Source: Henriciella litoralis (lineage in GTDB: Bacteria; Pseudomonadota; Alphaproteobacteria; Caulobacterales; Hyphomonadaceae). Taken from it: DNA of 64,000 nt. The DNA lies in contig NZ_NCSS01000006.1 of assembly GCF_002088935.1 (NCBI RefSeq), forward strand, positions 434,001 to 498,000, given 5' to 3'. The translations under genes and the position numbers were made by a program. This document shows, piece by piece, positions 28,435-38,041 of the stretch. How positions within the stretch are numbered: position 1 is the stretch's first letter; each line of letters opens with the position of its first letter. Under the pieces are notes generated by a model. It made no database searches, was not told the origin of the DNA, and worked only from the letters and a program-made list of their open reading frames with translations.

Positions 28435-29175
28435 ATGGCCAATCAATCTGGTCCGGACGATAATGGACTGACGCCTCCGCCGCCGAAGCGGCCGAGCGTA
28501 TGGGCATGGCTGCGTGGACGCTTCCTCGCGGGCATGGTGATCGCTGCACCTATCGCTATCACCTTCTTTGTTCTGCAGTTTTTGATCAATTTGATCGACA
28601 ACCGGGTAAAGCCGCTGCTGCCGCCAATTCTTCAGCCGGAGACGTATACAAATTACGCCATTCCGGGTTTTGGCGTACTGGTCATGGTGGTCGCGCTAAC
28701 GGCGCTGGGCGCCGTGGCGACAAACCTGATTGGCCGTTCAGTGATTCGCGGCGCAGATCGTCTTCTGTCGAGCGTTCCAGTCGTTCGGAATGTGTATGCT
28801 GCCTTCAAACAGCTCGTCGAAGTGCTGACCAACAATCAGCAAGCATCGTATGACCGTGTCGTCATGGTCGAATATCCCAAAAAGGGGTCCTGGTGCATCG
28901 GCTTCGTCTCGTCGAATGCGAAAGGCGAAATCAGCCATCATCTCGGCGCCCACTTTGTCGGCGTATTCGTCCCAACGACTCCCAATCCGACATCCGGTTT
29001 TCTCATCTATGTGGACGAATCAGAGTGCATCGAGATGGATATGTCGATTGAAGACGGCGCCAAGATGATCCTGTCAGCCGGCCTCGTTGTTCCGGATTTT
29101 GAGCATGGCGATACCGCTCAACGCTCACTCCCCCTGCCGGACGAGGGGGCTGAGAAGCTCCCTAAGAAGGCTTAG
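28435..29175 (+). CDS. DUF502 family inner membrane protein
   Basis: A 246-residue protein of DUF502. The N-terminal proline-rich stretch (LTPPPPKRPSVWAWLRGRFL) is followed by two membrane segments (MVIAAPIAITFFVLQFLI and FGVLVMVVALTALGAVATNLIG), then a soluble domain with SVPVVRNVYAAFKQLVEVL and VFVPTTPNPTSGFLIYV. The molecular function is unknown. GGAG lies 8 bases before the ATG. Its last 51 bases overlap the convergent recG gene, a long overlap for two real genes. Confidence 0.88.
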   Translation: MANQSGPDDNGLTPPPPKRPSVWAWLRGRFLAGMVIAAPIAITFFVLQFLINLIDNRVKPLLPPILQPETYTNYAIPGFGVLVMVVALTALGAVATNLIGRSVIRGADRLLSSVPVVRNVYAAFKQLVEVLTNNQQASYDRVVMVEYPKKGSWCIGFVSSNAKGEISHHLGAHFVGVFVPTTPNPTSGFLIYVDESECIEMDMSIEDGAKMILSAGLVVPDFEHGDTAQRSLPLPDEGAEKLPKKA

Positions 29176-31191
29176 GGCGCGCCCTCTAGCACTGGTAAGA
29201 CCAGGATCGCGCTCGATTGCAAATCTCGCATCCTTGCGGGCAATGGTGATCAGGTCAGCGTCTTTCGCGAGATCGAGTATTCTGTAGTCGACCGCGCCGG
29301 ACTGGCGCACGCCCAACAGGTCGCCCGGACCGCGTAACCGGAAGTCGGCTTCAGCAATGACAAAGCCGTCCTCGGTGTTTCGCAGCGTCTCGAGTCGCGC
29401 TTTTGCGGTCTCGCCCAGCGGGGGCCTGTAGAGCAACAAACAGTACGACTTACGGCTTCCGCGTCCGACGCGCCCCCGCAGCTGATGTAGCTGGGCAAGT
29501 CCAAAGCCTTCAGCTCTCTCGATCACCATGATCGTGGCATCCGGCACATCGACGCCAACCTCAATCACCGTGGTCGCGACGAGAATTTTCGTGTCGCCCC
29601 GCCTGAAACTGTCGAGCGCCTCATCTTTCTGATCTGACCGCAAGCGGCCATGCACCAGCCCAACCGGAACCGACAGCCAGTCCGACAGCGACGCGGCGCG
29701 ATGAACGGCCGAGCTGTCATCTTCATCCGCATCCACGCGTGGGCAGACCCAGAAAATACGCTCATCCCGCGCAATCGCCCGGCCGATGGCCTCCACAACG
29801 TCCTCTATTCTTGTGTCAGGTATGGCGCGTGTCTCGATCGGCTGGCGTCCGGCAGGTTTCTCATCGAGCACCGAGACGTCGAGATCTCCATGCACGGCCT
29901 GCGCAAGCGTGCGAGGTATCGGCGTCGCACTCATGACTAGCCTGTGCGGCGCATGCGCCTTGCTGACGAGCCGCATGCGGTCAGCCACGCCAAACCTGTG
30001 CTGTTCATCCACGACGATCAGGCCGAGTTTCTGAAAGTGCACAGCCTCTTGAAACAGGGCCTGCGTGCCAACGACAATCTGGATCGAGCCATCCGCCAGC
30101 CCCATCAACACTCCTTCACGGCCAGCGCCTTTGTCACGCCCAGTCAGCGCAGCCACCTCATAGCCGAGCGGTGAGAGAAGCGATGCGATCGTCTCATACT
30201 GCTGACGAGCCAAGACTTCGGTTGGCGCCATGAATGCCGCCTGAAACCCGGCCGATACCGCTTTCACCGCCGCCATGATCGCGACCAGTGTCTTACCCGC
30301 GCCCACATCGCCTTGCAGCATCCGGCGCATCGGTTGATTGCGCGCGACATCTGCCAGGATCTCCTTGATGGCCTTTCGCTGCGCATCGGTCATCTTGTAG
30401 GGCAGGGCCTTTGCAAGCTCATTCAGCGCATCCGACTCAGACACCAGCGCCGGGGCCGTTTTCTGCGACCGTGCCTGCCTTGCGAACGCAAAGACCGTCT
30501 CGCGGGCCAATGCCTCGTCATAAGCGAGGCGCTGGCGCGCAAGCTCCAGAAGGTCGAGGTCATATTTCTCCGGCATGTGCAGCGTGGCGAGCGCACTCTT
30601 GAAAGTCGGCCAGCCACGCTCAGCAATCAAATTCTCATCGAGCCATTCGGGCAGATCGTCAGGGACGAGGTCCATCGCCGCCACCATCGCAGAATGGACG
30701 CGCTTATTTGTCAGTCCAGCCGTCAGCCGGTAGATCGGCTCGACAGCGGGCGGCAGCTCACCTTTGGCCGGGTCCAGAATGTAATCAGGGTGCGACATTT
30801 GCCGCTCCCCATTGAACTCACTGATGGGCCCCGAAACGATGCGTTCCTTGCCGTTCGGAAATTGCCCCTGAAGCCACCGCGGATCAGCCCGAAAAAAGGT
30901 GAGCGTCAAAAACCCTGACCCATCGAAAAGCTGAATTCGGTGCGGCGCCCGGTCACTGAACGGCGCTTTGTAGGAGTGGACTTCGCCTTTCACCGTCGCG
31001 ACTTCGCCAGCTTCCAGCATATCGAAAGACGCCTTCACGCGGCGGTCGAGCCAGCGCTCCGGCAGGTGCAAGAGCAAGTCCCAGACTGTCTCTCCATCGA
31101 TCAGCCGTTCGAACACTGGCCGCAGCTTCGGGCCAATACCCGGCAAGCTGTCGACAGGCTGAAACAGAGGGAAGAGTCGTTCGTCGCGCAT
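29125..31191 (-). CDS. recG: ATP-dependent DNA helicase RecG
   Basis: A 688-residue superfamily-2 helicase that reverses stalled replication forks. The wedge OB domain comes first (VDSLPGIGPKLRPVFERL, GEVHSYKAPFSDR). The helicase core has Walker A GDVGAGKTLVA, the Walker B box VVDEQHRFGV, MSATPIPRTL and the QLRGRVGRGSRKSYCLLLY motif VI. Length is normal. It is divergent from sdhE and mfd, with about 110 bases between starts, so repair genes recG and mfd flank a shared promoter region. Confidence 0.95.
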   Translation of the reverse strand: MRDERLFPLFQPVDSLPGIGPKLRPVFERLIDGETVWDLLLHLPERWLDRRVKASFDMLEAGEVATVKGEVHSYKAPFSDRAPHRIQLFDGSGFLTLTFFRADPRWLQGQFPNGKERIVSGPISEFNGERQMSHPDYILDPAKGELPPAVEPIYRLTAGLTNKRVHSAMVAAMDLVPDDLPEWLDENLIAERGWPTFKSALATLHMPEKYDLDLLELARQRLAYDEALARETVFAFARQARSQKTAPALVSESDALNELAKALPYKMTDAQRKAIKEILADVARNQPMRRMLQGDVGAGKTLVAIMAAVKAVSAGFQAAFMAPTEVLARQQYETIASLLSPLGYEVAALTGRDKGAGREGVLMGLADGSIQIVVGTQALFQEAVHFQKLGLIVVDEQHRFGVADRMRLVSKAHAPHRLVMSATPIPRTLAQAVHGDLDVSVLDEKPAGRQPIETRAIPDTRIEDVVEAIGRAIARDERIFWVCPRVDADEDDSSAVHRAASLSDWLSVPVGLVHGRLRSDQKDEALDSFRRGDTKILVATTVIEVGVDVPDATIMVIERAEGFGLAQLHQLRGRVGRGSRKSYCLLLYRPPLGETAKARLETLRNTEDGFVIAEADFRLRGPGDLLGVRQSGAVDYRILDLAKDADLITIARKDARFAIERDPGLTSARGRALSLLRELLSPLVRQGE

Positions 31192-31301
31192 GAGTCAAAC
31201 TGACAATAGTGGAAGTCGGGCCTGCTGCAATTGTGCTTCGGCGGTGGGAAGGCAGACGAGTTTGCCCTATGTCAGCCCAGAACGGTGATGAGAGGCAGAC
31301 C

Positions 31302-31559
31302 ATGAATGAGAGAAAGCGAAAACTGAAGTTCCGGGCTCAGCGGCGCGGCTTTAGAGAAATGGACCTGATAATGGGCCAATTCGCTGATGCGCACATTGCT
31401 GCCATGAGCGACGCCGAACTCGATGAATTTGAGCGGCTCCTCGCCACGCCGGACTGGGATGTCTACGCCTGGATCATTGGAAACAAACCCGTTCCGCCAA
31501 ATTATACAGGCCCGGTTCTGGACCAGCTGCTTGGCTTTCGATACGACCCGGGCGCCTGA
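31302..31559 (+). CDS. sdhE: Succinate dehydrogenase FAD assembly factor SdhE
   Basis: An 85-residue protein that promotes covalent flavin attachment to the succinate dehydrogenase flavoprotein. The family RGxxE motif is present as RRGFREMDLIMGQFAD, followed by FERLLATPDWDVYAWIIG. Start ATG 31302 has GAGAGG upstream; earlier in-frame codons would add non-homologous residues. The order recG-(divergent)-sdhE-mfd is common in alphaproteobacteria. Confidence 0.92.
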   Translation: MNERKRKLKFRAQRRGFREMDLIMGQFADAHIAAMSDAELDEFERLLATPDWDVYAWIIGNKPVPPNYTGPVLDQLLGFRYDPGA

Positions 31560-31601
31560 GCCCGCAAAACTCTCCGACTTTTACCGATAGACTGATACGC
31601 G

Positions 31602-34600
31602 ATGTCCAGTGCTGACTTCCTGAGCCGCCTGTCTGCGCCGACAAATGTGTCAGGCGCCCCCTTTGGCGTTGACCTTCAAGCCTTGCAGGATGCTTTGGCG
31701 CTTAAGGGCGGGATCGCACTTTACGTTGCCCGCGACGACAAAACCGCGGCGACAGCGCTCAAACTCGCAGAGTTCAACCGGCCAGCCATGGACCGCGTGC
31801 TTCTGCCGGGTTGGGACATTCTCCCCTATGACCGCGTTAGCCCGAGCGCCGCTGTCTCTTCCGCCAGATGCGCCGCGCTCTCCCGGATTGCCCAATACAG
31901 CGACGGCGACAAACCTTTGCTGGTCATCACAACCGCCTCGTCTCTGGTCCAGAAGGTGCCCCCACGCGAGACCATGAAAGCGGCCAGCTTTTCGATGGTT
32001 GTCGGCGAGGAAATTCGTGAGGAAGCCCTCACCGATTATCTGTCAATCAACGGCTATATCCGCACAAGCACAGTCAGCGAACGCGGTGAGTTCGCGATTC
32101 GCGGCGGCATTATCGACATCTATCCGCCAACCAGCCCGGAACCTATCCGCCTCGACCTCTTCGGCGACACGCTCGATCAGCTAAAAGCCTTTGATCCGGA
32201 AACGCAGGTGTCGACCCGGTCCCTGACATCCGCCGTGCTCGCCCCAGTCTCGGAAATTCTGTTCTCCAACGAAACGCTCAGCCTGTTCCGCGAGAAATAC
32301 CTCGCCGCGCTCGGCGCGCCGGCTGGCGACACGATGTACGAAGCGGCTCGCGCGCAGATCCGCCGGCAAGGGCTGGAAAACTGGCTGCCACTTTTCCATC
32401 CGCACCTCGATACATTGTTCGACTACATTAGCGGGGAGGCCCTCATCGGCTTCGGCCACCTTTCTGGCGAAGCGGCGTCAGAGCGGCTGACACAGGCGGA
32501 AGACTATCATGCAACCCGCCTGGAAGCGGCGAGTGATGACCGGCCAGCCAAGGTCCTGCCGCCAGAAGATCTCTATCTCGTCCCAGCTGAGCTGACCGCC
32601 ACGCTTGAAACAAGCGGTGTCGCGAAGTTCTCGCCTCTACCGGGCGAAGGCGGCCTGGACCTTCAGGGCAAGCCCGGCCGCGATTTCGCGCCAGAGCGTG
32701 CCCGGCCAGACATCAATGTCTTCGAAGAAGCCGCCGCCCATGCGAAAACACTGCGCGCAGAAGACCGCACGGTTGTCTTTGGGGCATGGAGTTCCGGCTC
32801 AGCCGACCGCCTCATCAACGTCATGGAAGACCATGGCCTCGGCGTTCTGCCGCGCATCTATTCCCTAGAGGCCGCGACAAAAGCCGGGTTGAGTATCTGC
32901 GAACTGCCGCTCGAACACGGCATCGAGACAACAGATCTCGCGATCATTTCAGAACCGGACATTCTGGGTGACCGTCTCGCCGCGCCTCGGCGCAAAAGGA
33001 AAGCCGCAAACTTCATCGCCGAAGCAGGGTCACTGAACACCGGCGATCTCGTCGTTCACGTTGATCATGGCGTCGGCCGCTATGAAGGCCTCAAAACGCT
33101 TGAGCTGACCGGCGCCCCACATGACTGCCTAGAGCTGTCCTATGCGGGCGGTGACCGCATCTATCTGCCCGTCGAGAACGTCGACCTGATCAGCAGATAT
33201 GGCAGCGACGAAGCCGAAGGCGCGATTGACCGACTCGGCGGGGTTGGATGGCAGACGCGCAAGGCGAAAGCCAAGAAGCGCATCCTCGAGATGGCGGCAG
33301 AGCTGCTCGACATCGCCGCTGCACGTGAACTGAAACGCGCCGAGCCAACGACAACGGGCCAAGGGCTCTATGAGGAATTTGCGGCGCGATTCCCATACGA
33401 GGAAACCGACGACCAGTTGAACGCGATCGAAGACACGCTGACTGACCTTGCCAGTGGCAAGCCCATGGACCGTCTGGTTTGCGGCGATGTTGGCTTTGGC
33501 AAGACGGAAGTCGCGCTTCGTGCCGCTTTTGTCGCCGCCATGAGCGGCATGCAGGTGGCCGTTATCGCGCCAACGACATTGCTGGCCCGCCAACATTTCA
33601 ATGGCTTTGCTGAGCGTTTCGCGAACTGGCCGGTCAATGTGCGGCACCTCTCGCGCATGGTCTCCACGAAGGAAGCCTCCGAAACGCGCGACGGTCTCAC
33701 CAGCGGCTCGGTCGATATCGTCGTTGGCACACACGCCCTGCTGTCCAAATCCATCGATTTCAAGCGCCTTGGCCTCTTGATTGTCGATGAGGAGCAGCGC
33801 TTCGGGGTGAAGCACAAGGAACGCCTCAAAGAGCTCAAATCAGACGTGCATGTTCTGACCCTGTCGGCCACACCCATTCCGCGGACATTGCAGATGGCGC
33901 TGACGGGCATTCGCGACCTCTCCATCATCGCAACGCCGCCGGTCGACCGCCTGTCTGTGCGCACCTATGTCGCAGAGTTCGACACCGTCACAATCCGCGA
34001 AGCCTTGCTGCGCGAGAAGTATCGCGGCGGTCAGGCCTTCTTCGTTGCACCGCGCATCTCCGATCTCGATGGCCTGGAAGCCTTCATGCGGGACAATGTG
34101 CCGGAAGTGAGCTTCGTCGTCGCCCACGGCCAGATGCCTCCGACCGAACTCGAAGACATCATGACGGCTTTTTATGAGGGTGAATTCGACGTTCTTCTGT
34201 CGACCACGATCGTCGAAAGCGGACTCGACATACCGCGCGCCAACACGCTGATCATCTATCGTGCTGACAGGTTCGGCCTGGCGCAGCTCTATCAGCTACG
34301 CGGTCGGGTAGGGCGCTCAAAACTGCGGGCCTATGCCTATATGACAACCCCGCGCGACCAGGTCATGACGCCGAATGCTGACCGTCGTCTTCGCATTCTT
34401 CAGTCCCTCGACAGTCTTGGTGCAGGCTTCCAGCTTGCCAGCCATGACCTTGATATGCGTGGCTCCGGCAATCTCTTGGGGGACCAGCAATCGGGTCATG
34501 TCCGGGAGGTCGGTGTCGAGCTTTATCAATCCATGCTCGAAGACGCCGTGAATGCCCTCAAGGCCGGCGCGGGTGACCTCGACCAAGAAGTTGCCGACGA

Positions 34601-35057
34601 CTGGTCTCCGCTGATCAATCTCGGCGTGGCTGTTCTTATTCCCGAATCCTATGTCGAAGATCTAGGCGTTCGACTGGGCCTCTATAGACGCCTCGCCGAA
34701 ATTGACACCGAAGAAGGACGTGAAGGGTTCGCTGCAGAGCTGATCGACAGGTTCGGACCTCTGCCGGAGGAAACGCGCCAGCTTCTCGACGTCACGGCTA
34801 TCAAGGCCGCCTGTAAGAAAATAGGAATTTCAAAACTCGATTCGGGCCCCAAAGGCGTCGTCATGGCCTTCCGCGATGATACGGCCGTTGACCCCGGCCA
34901 GCTGATGCAGCTTGTTCGTTCGCGGCCAAATTCTCTGAAACTGCGCCCCGATTCCAAGCTCGTGGTCACGCGCGTTCCCGACGGCAAGGACAAGCGCGTC
35001 CAGCTGATACGCGGTCTTCTGAAAGAACTCACTGAGATCGCTGACTCTGCCGCGTAA
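31602..35057 (+). CDS. mfd: Transcription-repair coupling factor Mfd
   Basis: An 1151-residue translocase that removes stalled RNA polymerase from DNA lesions and recruits UvrA. In order: the UvrB-like N-terminal module (RVLLPGWDILPYDRVSP, FAIRGGIIDIYPP), the RNA-polymerase interaction domain (GDLVVHVDHGVGRYEGL), RecG-like motor with Walker A GDVGFGKTEVAL at 628-637 and VDEEQRFGVKHKERLK, GRVGRSKLRAYAY, and the C-terminal autoinhibitory TRCF domain. It looks complete and follows sdhE by 42 bases. Confidence 0.96.
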   Translation: MSSADFLSRLSAPTNVSGAPFGVDLQALQDALALKGGIALYVARDDKTAATALKLAEFNRPAMDRVLLPGWDILPYDRVSPSAAVSSARCAALSRIAQYSDGDKPLLVITTASSLVQKVPPRETMKAASFSMVVGEEIREEALTDYLSINGYIRTSTVSERGEFAIRGGIIDIYPPTSPEPIRLDLFGDTLDQLKAFDPETQVSTRSLTSAVLAPVSEILFSNETLSLFREKYLAALGAPAGDTMYEAARAQIRRQGLENWLPLFHPHLDTLFDYISGEALIGFGHLSGEAASERLTQAEDYHATRLEAASDDRPAKVLPPEDLYLVPAELTATLETSGVAKFSPLPGEGGLDLQGKPGRDFAPERARPDINVFEEAAAHAKTLRAEDRTVVFGAWSSGSADRLINVMEDHGLGVLPRIYSLEAATKAGLSICELPLEHGIETTDLAIISEPDILGDRLAAPRRKRKAANFIAEAGSLNTGDLVVHVDHGVGRYEGLKTLELTGAPHDCLELSYAGGDRIYLPVENVDLISRYGSDEAEGAIDRLGGVGWQTRKAKAKKRILEMAAELLDIAAARELKRAEPTTTGQGLYEEFAARFPYEETDDQLNAIEDTLTDLASGKPMDRLVCGDVGFGKTEVALRAAFVAAMSGMQVAVIAPTTLLARQHFNGFAERFANWPVNVRHLSRMVSTKEASETRDGLTSGSVDIVVGTHALLSKSIDFKRLGLLIVDEEQRFGVKHKERLKELKSDVHVLTLSATPIPRTLQMALTGIRDLSIIATPPVDRLSVRTYVAEFDTVTIREALLREKYRGGQAFFVAPRISDLDGLEAFMRDNVPEVSFVVAHGQMPPTELEDIMTAFYEGEFDVLLSTTIVESGLDIPRANTLIIYRADRFGLAQLYQLRGRVGRSKLRAYAYMTTPRDQVMTPNADRRLRILQSLDSLGAGFQLASHDLDMRGSGNLLGDQQSGHVREVGVELYQSMLEDAVNALKAGAGDLDQEVADDWSPLINLGVAVLIPESYVEDLGVRLGLYRRLAEIDTEEGREGFAAELIDRFGPLPEETRQLLDVTAIKAACKKIGISKLDSGPKGVVMAFRDDTAVDPGQLMQLVRSRPNSLKLRPDSKLVVTRVPDGKDKRVQLIRGLLKELTEIADSAA

Positions 35058-35146
35058 TTAAAATAACCGGCGCGACGCGACGGTAAGGCTTGGCAGTGGT
35101 GAGCACTTTTATATGGTCCAGCCAACAGACAAGGGAGACCAAAATC

Positions 35147-36244
35147 ATGGCCAGTGGACCACTCAACGGTATCAAGATCGTCGAATTTCAAGGGATTGGG
35201 CCCGGCCCATTTTGCGGGATGCTCATGTCGGACCTCGGCGCTGACGTTATCCGTATCGACAGGGCAGGGGCAGGCGGCCGCGCCGCAACGCCCGCCAATG
35301 TTGAGTCGCGAGGACGCCGGTCCATCGCGCTCGACCTGAAAAACAAAGACGATGTTGAGACCGCTCTGAAACTGATCGAGAAGGCCGACGGGCTGATCGA
35401 AGGCTTCCGGCCCGGCGTCATGGAACGCCTTGGCCTTGGACCGGATGTTGCGCTCGGTAGAAATCCGCGTCTGGCCTATGGCCGTATGACGGGCTGGGGT
35501 CAGACAGGCACGCTCTCGCACTCAGCCGGCCACGACCTCAACTACATCGCCCTTACGGGCGCCCTCGGTGCGATGGGTCGCAAGGGTGAGGCGCCATACC
35601 CGCCGCTTAACCTGATCGGTGATTATGGCGGCGGCGCGCTCTATCTCGCTTTTGGCCTTCTGGCAGCGATCCTCAGCGCCAAGTCGACAGGCGAGGGGCA
35701 GGTGATCGATGTCGCGATGACGGATGGTGCAGCGTCTCTGTCTGCGATGTTCTTCGGAATGAGAGCCATGGGCATCTGGTCAGATGAGCGCGGGGACAAT
35801 CTTCTGGATGGCGGCGCGCACTTCTATGACTGCTATGAAACCAGCGACGGAAAATATGTGTCCATCGGCTCTATCGAGCCTCAGTTCTATGCGCTACTCC
35901 TGGAGAAGGCTGGCTTGTCCGATCCTGATTTCAAACATCAGATGGACCGCAAGAAGTGGCCAGAGCTGAAAGAGAAAATTGCAGACACATTCAAGACCAA
36001 GACCCGGGATGAATGGTGCGAACTGATGGAAGGCACCGATGTCTGCTTTGCGCCAGTTCTTTCCATGGCCGAAGCGCCCGACCATCCACACAACAAGACG
36101 CGAGAGACGTTTGTTGACTATGAAGGCGTCACGCAGCCCGCGCCGGCCCCACGCTTTTCCAGGACACCGGGCAAGATCCAACGCCCGCCAGCCTCACCTG
36201 GCGCACATTCGGACGAAATTCTCAGTGACTGGGGTGTGTCCTGA
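35147..36244 (+). CDS. Alpha-methylacyl-CoA racemase (CaiB/BaiF CoA-transferase superfamily)
   Basis: Epimerises 2-methyl branched acyl-CoA esters so that beta-oxidation can proceed. The 365-residue protein has the N-terminal [28 protein letters not shown] and the racemase active-site pair: His in [12 protein letters not shown] and Asp in [13 protein letters not shown], matching the His126/Asp156 pair of the mycobacterial enzyme. CoA-transferases of the superfamily have a single catalytic Asp elsewhere. ATG 35147 has GGGAG 9 bases upstream; an in-frame start at 35090 is less likely. Confidence 0.9.
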   Translation: MASGPLNGIKIVEFQGIGPGPFCGMLMSDLGADVIRIDRAGAGGRAATPANVESRGRRSIALDLKNKDDVETALKLIEKADGLIEGFRPGVMERLGLGPDVALGRNPRLAYGRMTGWGQTGTLSHSAGHDLNYIALTGALGAMGRKGEAPYPPLNLIGDYGGGALYLAFGLLAAILSAKSTGEGQVIDVAMTDGAASLSAMFFGMRAMGIWSDERGDNLLDGGAHFYDCYETSDGKYVSIGSIEPQFYALLLEKAGLSDPDFKHQMDRKKWPELKEKIADTFKTKTRDEWCELMEGTDVCFAPVLSMAEAPDHPHNKTRETFVDYEGVTQPAPAPRFSRTPGKIQRPPASPGAHSDEILSDWGVS

Positions 36245-36317
36245 CGCCAGATTTTCGGTCTGAGAAACATGAACCGATGACAACACGAACACCGTCATCT
36301 CGTTCAGACTAACTTTG

Positions 36318-36419
36318 TTAGAAAGAGGATGTCAGCAAATTCTACCTGCAACTACGCTAGGTTTATGAGCTGACGTCCTTCTTGCTAAACTTTGGCCGCT
36401 CATTGAGCGGCCTTTTTTT
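36318..36419 (+). ncRNA. Candidate small RNA: long hairpin followed by rho-independent terminator
   Basis: In a 321-base gap without a gene, 36318-36336 pairs with 36369-36388 in an imperfect stem of about 17 pairs, including a 10-bp run GGATGTCAGC/GCTGACGTCC with one G-U. The loop is about 32 bases, and a terminator follows at 36394. The terminator is 150 bases past the racemase stop, too far to be just its end, and precedes the XRE gene. The 5' end is not visible. Alternatively this is a structured 3' UTR of the racemase mRNA or an XRE leader with an attenuator. It contains a 14-codon ATG frame that I do not consider coding. Confidence 0.45.
36394..36419 (+). terminator. Strong rho-independent terminator upstream of the XRE regulator
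   Basis: GGCCGCTC-ATT-GAGCGGCC followed by seven T. An 8-bp GC-rich stem with a three-base loop. Confidence 0.9.
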
Positions 36420-36565
36420 CTGAGTGTTAAAAACTCCCGCACTATTCAGGATTTAATGTTTCGTGTTTCATATTCTTTATAAACAAGTCTATTGCCGTAA
36501 CACGCTCTGAAGTCGAAAAGGCCGCTGACCAAAGTTGATTATTTTTACCTAAGAGGAACGGCTTT

Positions 36566-36943
36566 ATGGAGACCGTGCTATCGGCATCGCCTAGAAAAGT
36601 CAGCGATGCTGACCGGGGAATCGGACAACTGGTGCGCAACGCCCGGCGTCGTATCGGTATGACCCTCGATGATCTGGCTAAGAAACTTGGACTGTCCTAT
36701 CAACAGGTCCATAAATACGAGAATGGCACCAACCGCATTAGCGCAGGCACACTTGCAGCAATTGCGAACATTCTGGTTGTTCCTATTGAAGAACTCTTTC
36801 CCGCCGACGCATTGCTCGGCAACGACAGTTCAGAAGAGGGCAGCGAACTTGAGCAGATGCGTAATGAAATTCATCGCATCGTGCGGCTGATTGACGATCC
36901 CAAAAAACTTGAAGCGATCGTCACCATCCTGAAGACGGTCTAG
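36566..36943 (+). CDS. XRE-family helix-turn-helix regulator
   Basis: A 125-residue Cro/CI-type DNA-binding protein. The HTH (about residues 24-78) reads RRRIGMTLDDLAKKLGLSYQQVHKYENG with NRISAGTLAAIANILVVPIEELF. The acidic linker and C-terminal helix (DDPKKLEAIVTILKTV) are typical of a conserved alphaproteobacterial group of short regulators. An AGAGGA motif is 10 bases before the ATG. The candidate sRNA/terminator lies just upstream. It is convergent with a LysR gene, 3 bases between stops. Confidence 0.88.
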   Translation: METVLSASPRKVSDADRGIGQLVRNARRRIGMTLDDLAKKLGLSYQQVHKYENGTNRISAGTLAAIANILVVPIEELFPADALLGNDSSEEGSELEQMRNEIHRIVRLIDDPKKLEAIVTILKTV

Positions 36944-36946
36944 CCC

Positions 36947-37915
36947 TCAATCCTTAGCAGCAGCGACGGGCAACCTGTTGTCCAACGATACCTTGTCTGG
37001 ATGGATGAAGGTTTCGCGGAACCATGGATGCTCGTCGCCTGCAAACTGGCGCCGGACCCAGTCAACCAGCCTGCGCCCGCGGGACAGGCGTTGCAGCCTC
37101 TGGGTATACACCAGCCAGAATTGAATCGGCGCGATTTCGGGCATCTGCAAAGCGATAAGGCGCCGGTCAATCTCCGCCACATAGGACGGCATGAGCGCAA
37201 CTCCGCCGCCATTGGCGCATACCTCTTTCAAGACTGTACCTGAATTGGTCTGCATCTTCACGTGAAGCGACTTCTTCAGGTTGGCACCACGCGATGACCA
37301 ACGCTCAACCTGATGCACATAGCTGTCATGAGCGAGACAATCATGGGCGTCGAGATCAAAGAGGCTTTGCGGCGTACCGCGGCGGTCCAGGTAATCCTGC
37401 GACGCGAAAAACATGTAATGCAGAACACCCAGGCGGATAGACTGCAGCTCGCGATGACGTGGTTCGCTGAACGAAATCGTCACATCTGCCTCTCCGGTCA
37501 GCAGATCCGGCTCCCGCTCCTGAATCTTGAAATCGAATTCGACATGAGGATTGTCCCTCTGAAAGCTCGGGAGAAATCGCGTCAGCCAGTGTGACGCCAC
37601 CCCATCCTGCGCGATCATCCGGATATTGCCGCCACCTTCTATGTCGAAATTGGCAACGTCATTCCATAGCGTATTGGCCTCGTCATTAATCGCGAGAATG
37701 TGTTTTGCTGCAAGCCGGCCAGCCTCTGTCAGTTCGACGCCCTGGGTCGTTCTCACAAGCAACTGGCAATTGAGCGTTTTCTCAAGCTCAACGATCTTTC
37801 TGCTCACCGTCGGCGTGGATTCCCCGAGGCGTTTGGCGGCCGCCGTCAGGCTCTTCAATTCGGAAACAACACCGAATACCCGAAGCTTGTCCCAGTCCAT
37901 CTGTTTCGTACTCAT
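36947..37915 (-). CDS. LysR-type transcriptional regulator
   Basis: A 322-residue regulator. The N-terminal winged helix has LRVFGVVSELKSLTAAAKRLGESTPTVSRKIVELEKTLNCQLLVRT, followed by the LysR effector-binding domain. It is divergent from the two-gene unit at 38042-39269, the usual arrangement for LysR targets. An inverted repeat (AATGTGGTA ... TACCACATT) lies in the shared region. Start ATG 37915 (MSTKQMDW) is preferred over the TTG-type codon at 37930. The effector is unknown. Confidence 0.88.
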   Translation of the reverse strand: MSTKQMDWDKLRVFGVVSELKSLTAAAKRLGESTPTVSRKIVELEKTLNCQLLVRTTQGVELTEAGRLAAKHILAINDEANTLWNDVANFDIEGGGNIRMIAQDGVASHWLTRFLPSFQRDNPHVEFDFKIQEREPDLLTGEADVTISFSEPRHRELQSIRLGVLHYMFFASQDYLDRRGTPQSLFDLDAHDCLAHDSYVHQVERWSSRGANLKKSLHVKMQTNSGTVLKEVCANGGGVALMPSYVAEIDRRLIALQMPEIAPIQFWLVYTQRLQRLSRGRRLVDWVRRQFAGDEHPWFRETFIHPDKVSLDNRLPVAAAKD

Positions 37916-37932
37916 GCCGCAGCATCCCAAAA

Positions 37933-38019
37933 AATGTGGTATGAAGCGTCTCTCCTGCCGATTGTTTCGCCCATTGTAAATTTACCAACTTGACAACTCT
38001 TACGCGAATTTACCACATT
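37933..38019. promoter_or_regulatory. Inverted repeat in the LysR/38042 divergent promoter region
   Basis: AATGTGGTA at 37933-37941 and its exact complement TACCACATT at 38011-38019 flank 69 bases. A further ATTTACCA half-site lies at 37979-37986. This is the layout expected for the paired recognition and activation sites of a LysR regulator controlling itself and the divergent genes. Confidence 0.4.
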
Positions 38020-38041
38020 CTCCCGTGAAGGGAGAATTTCC

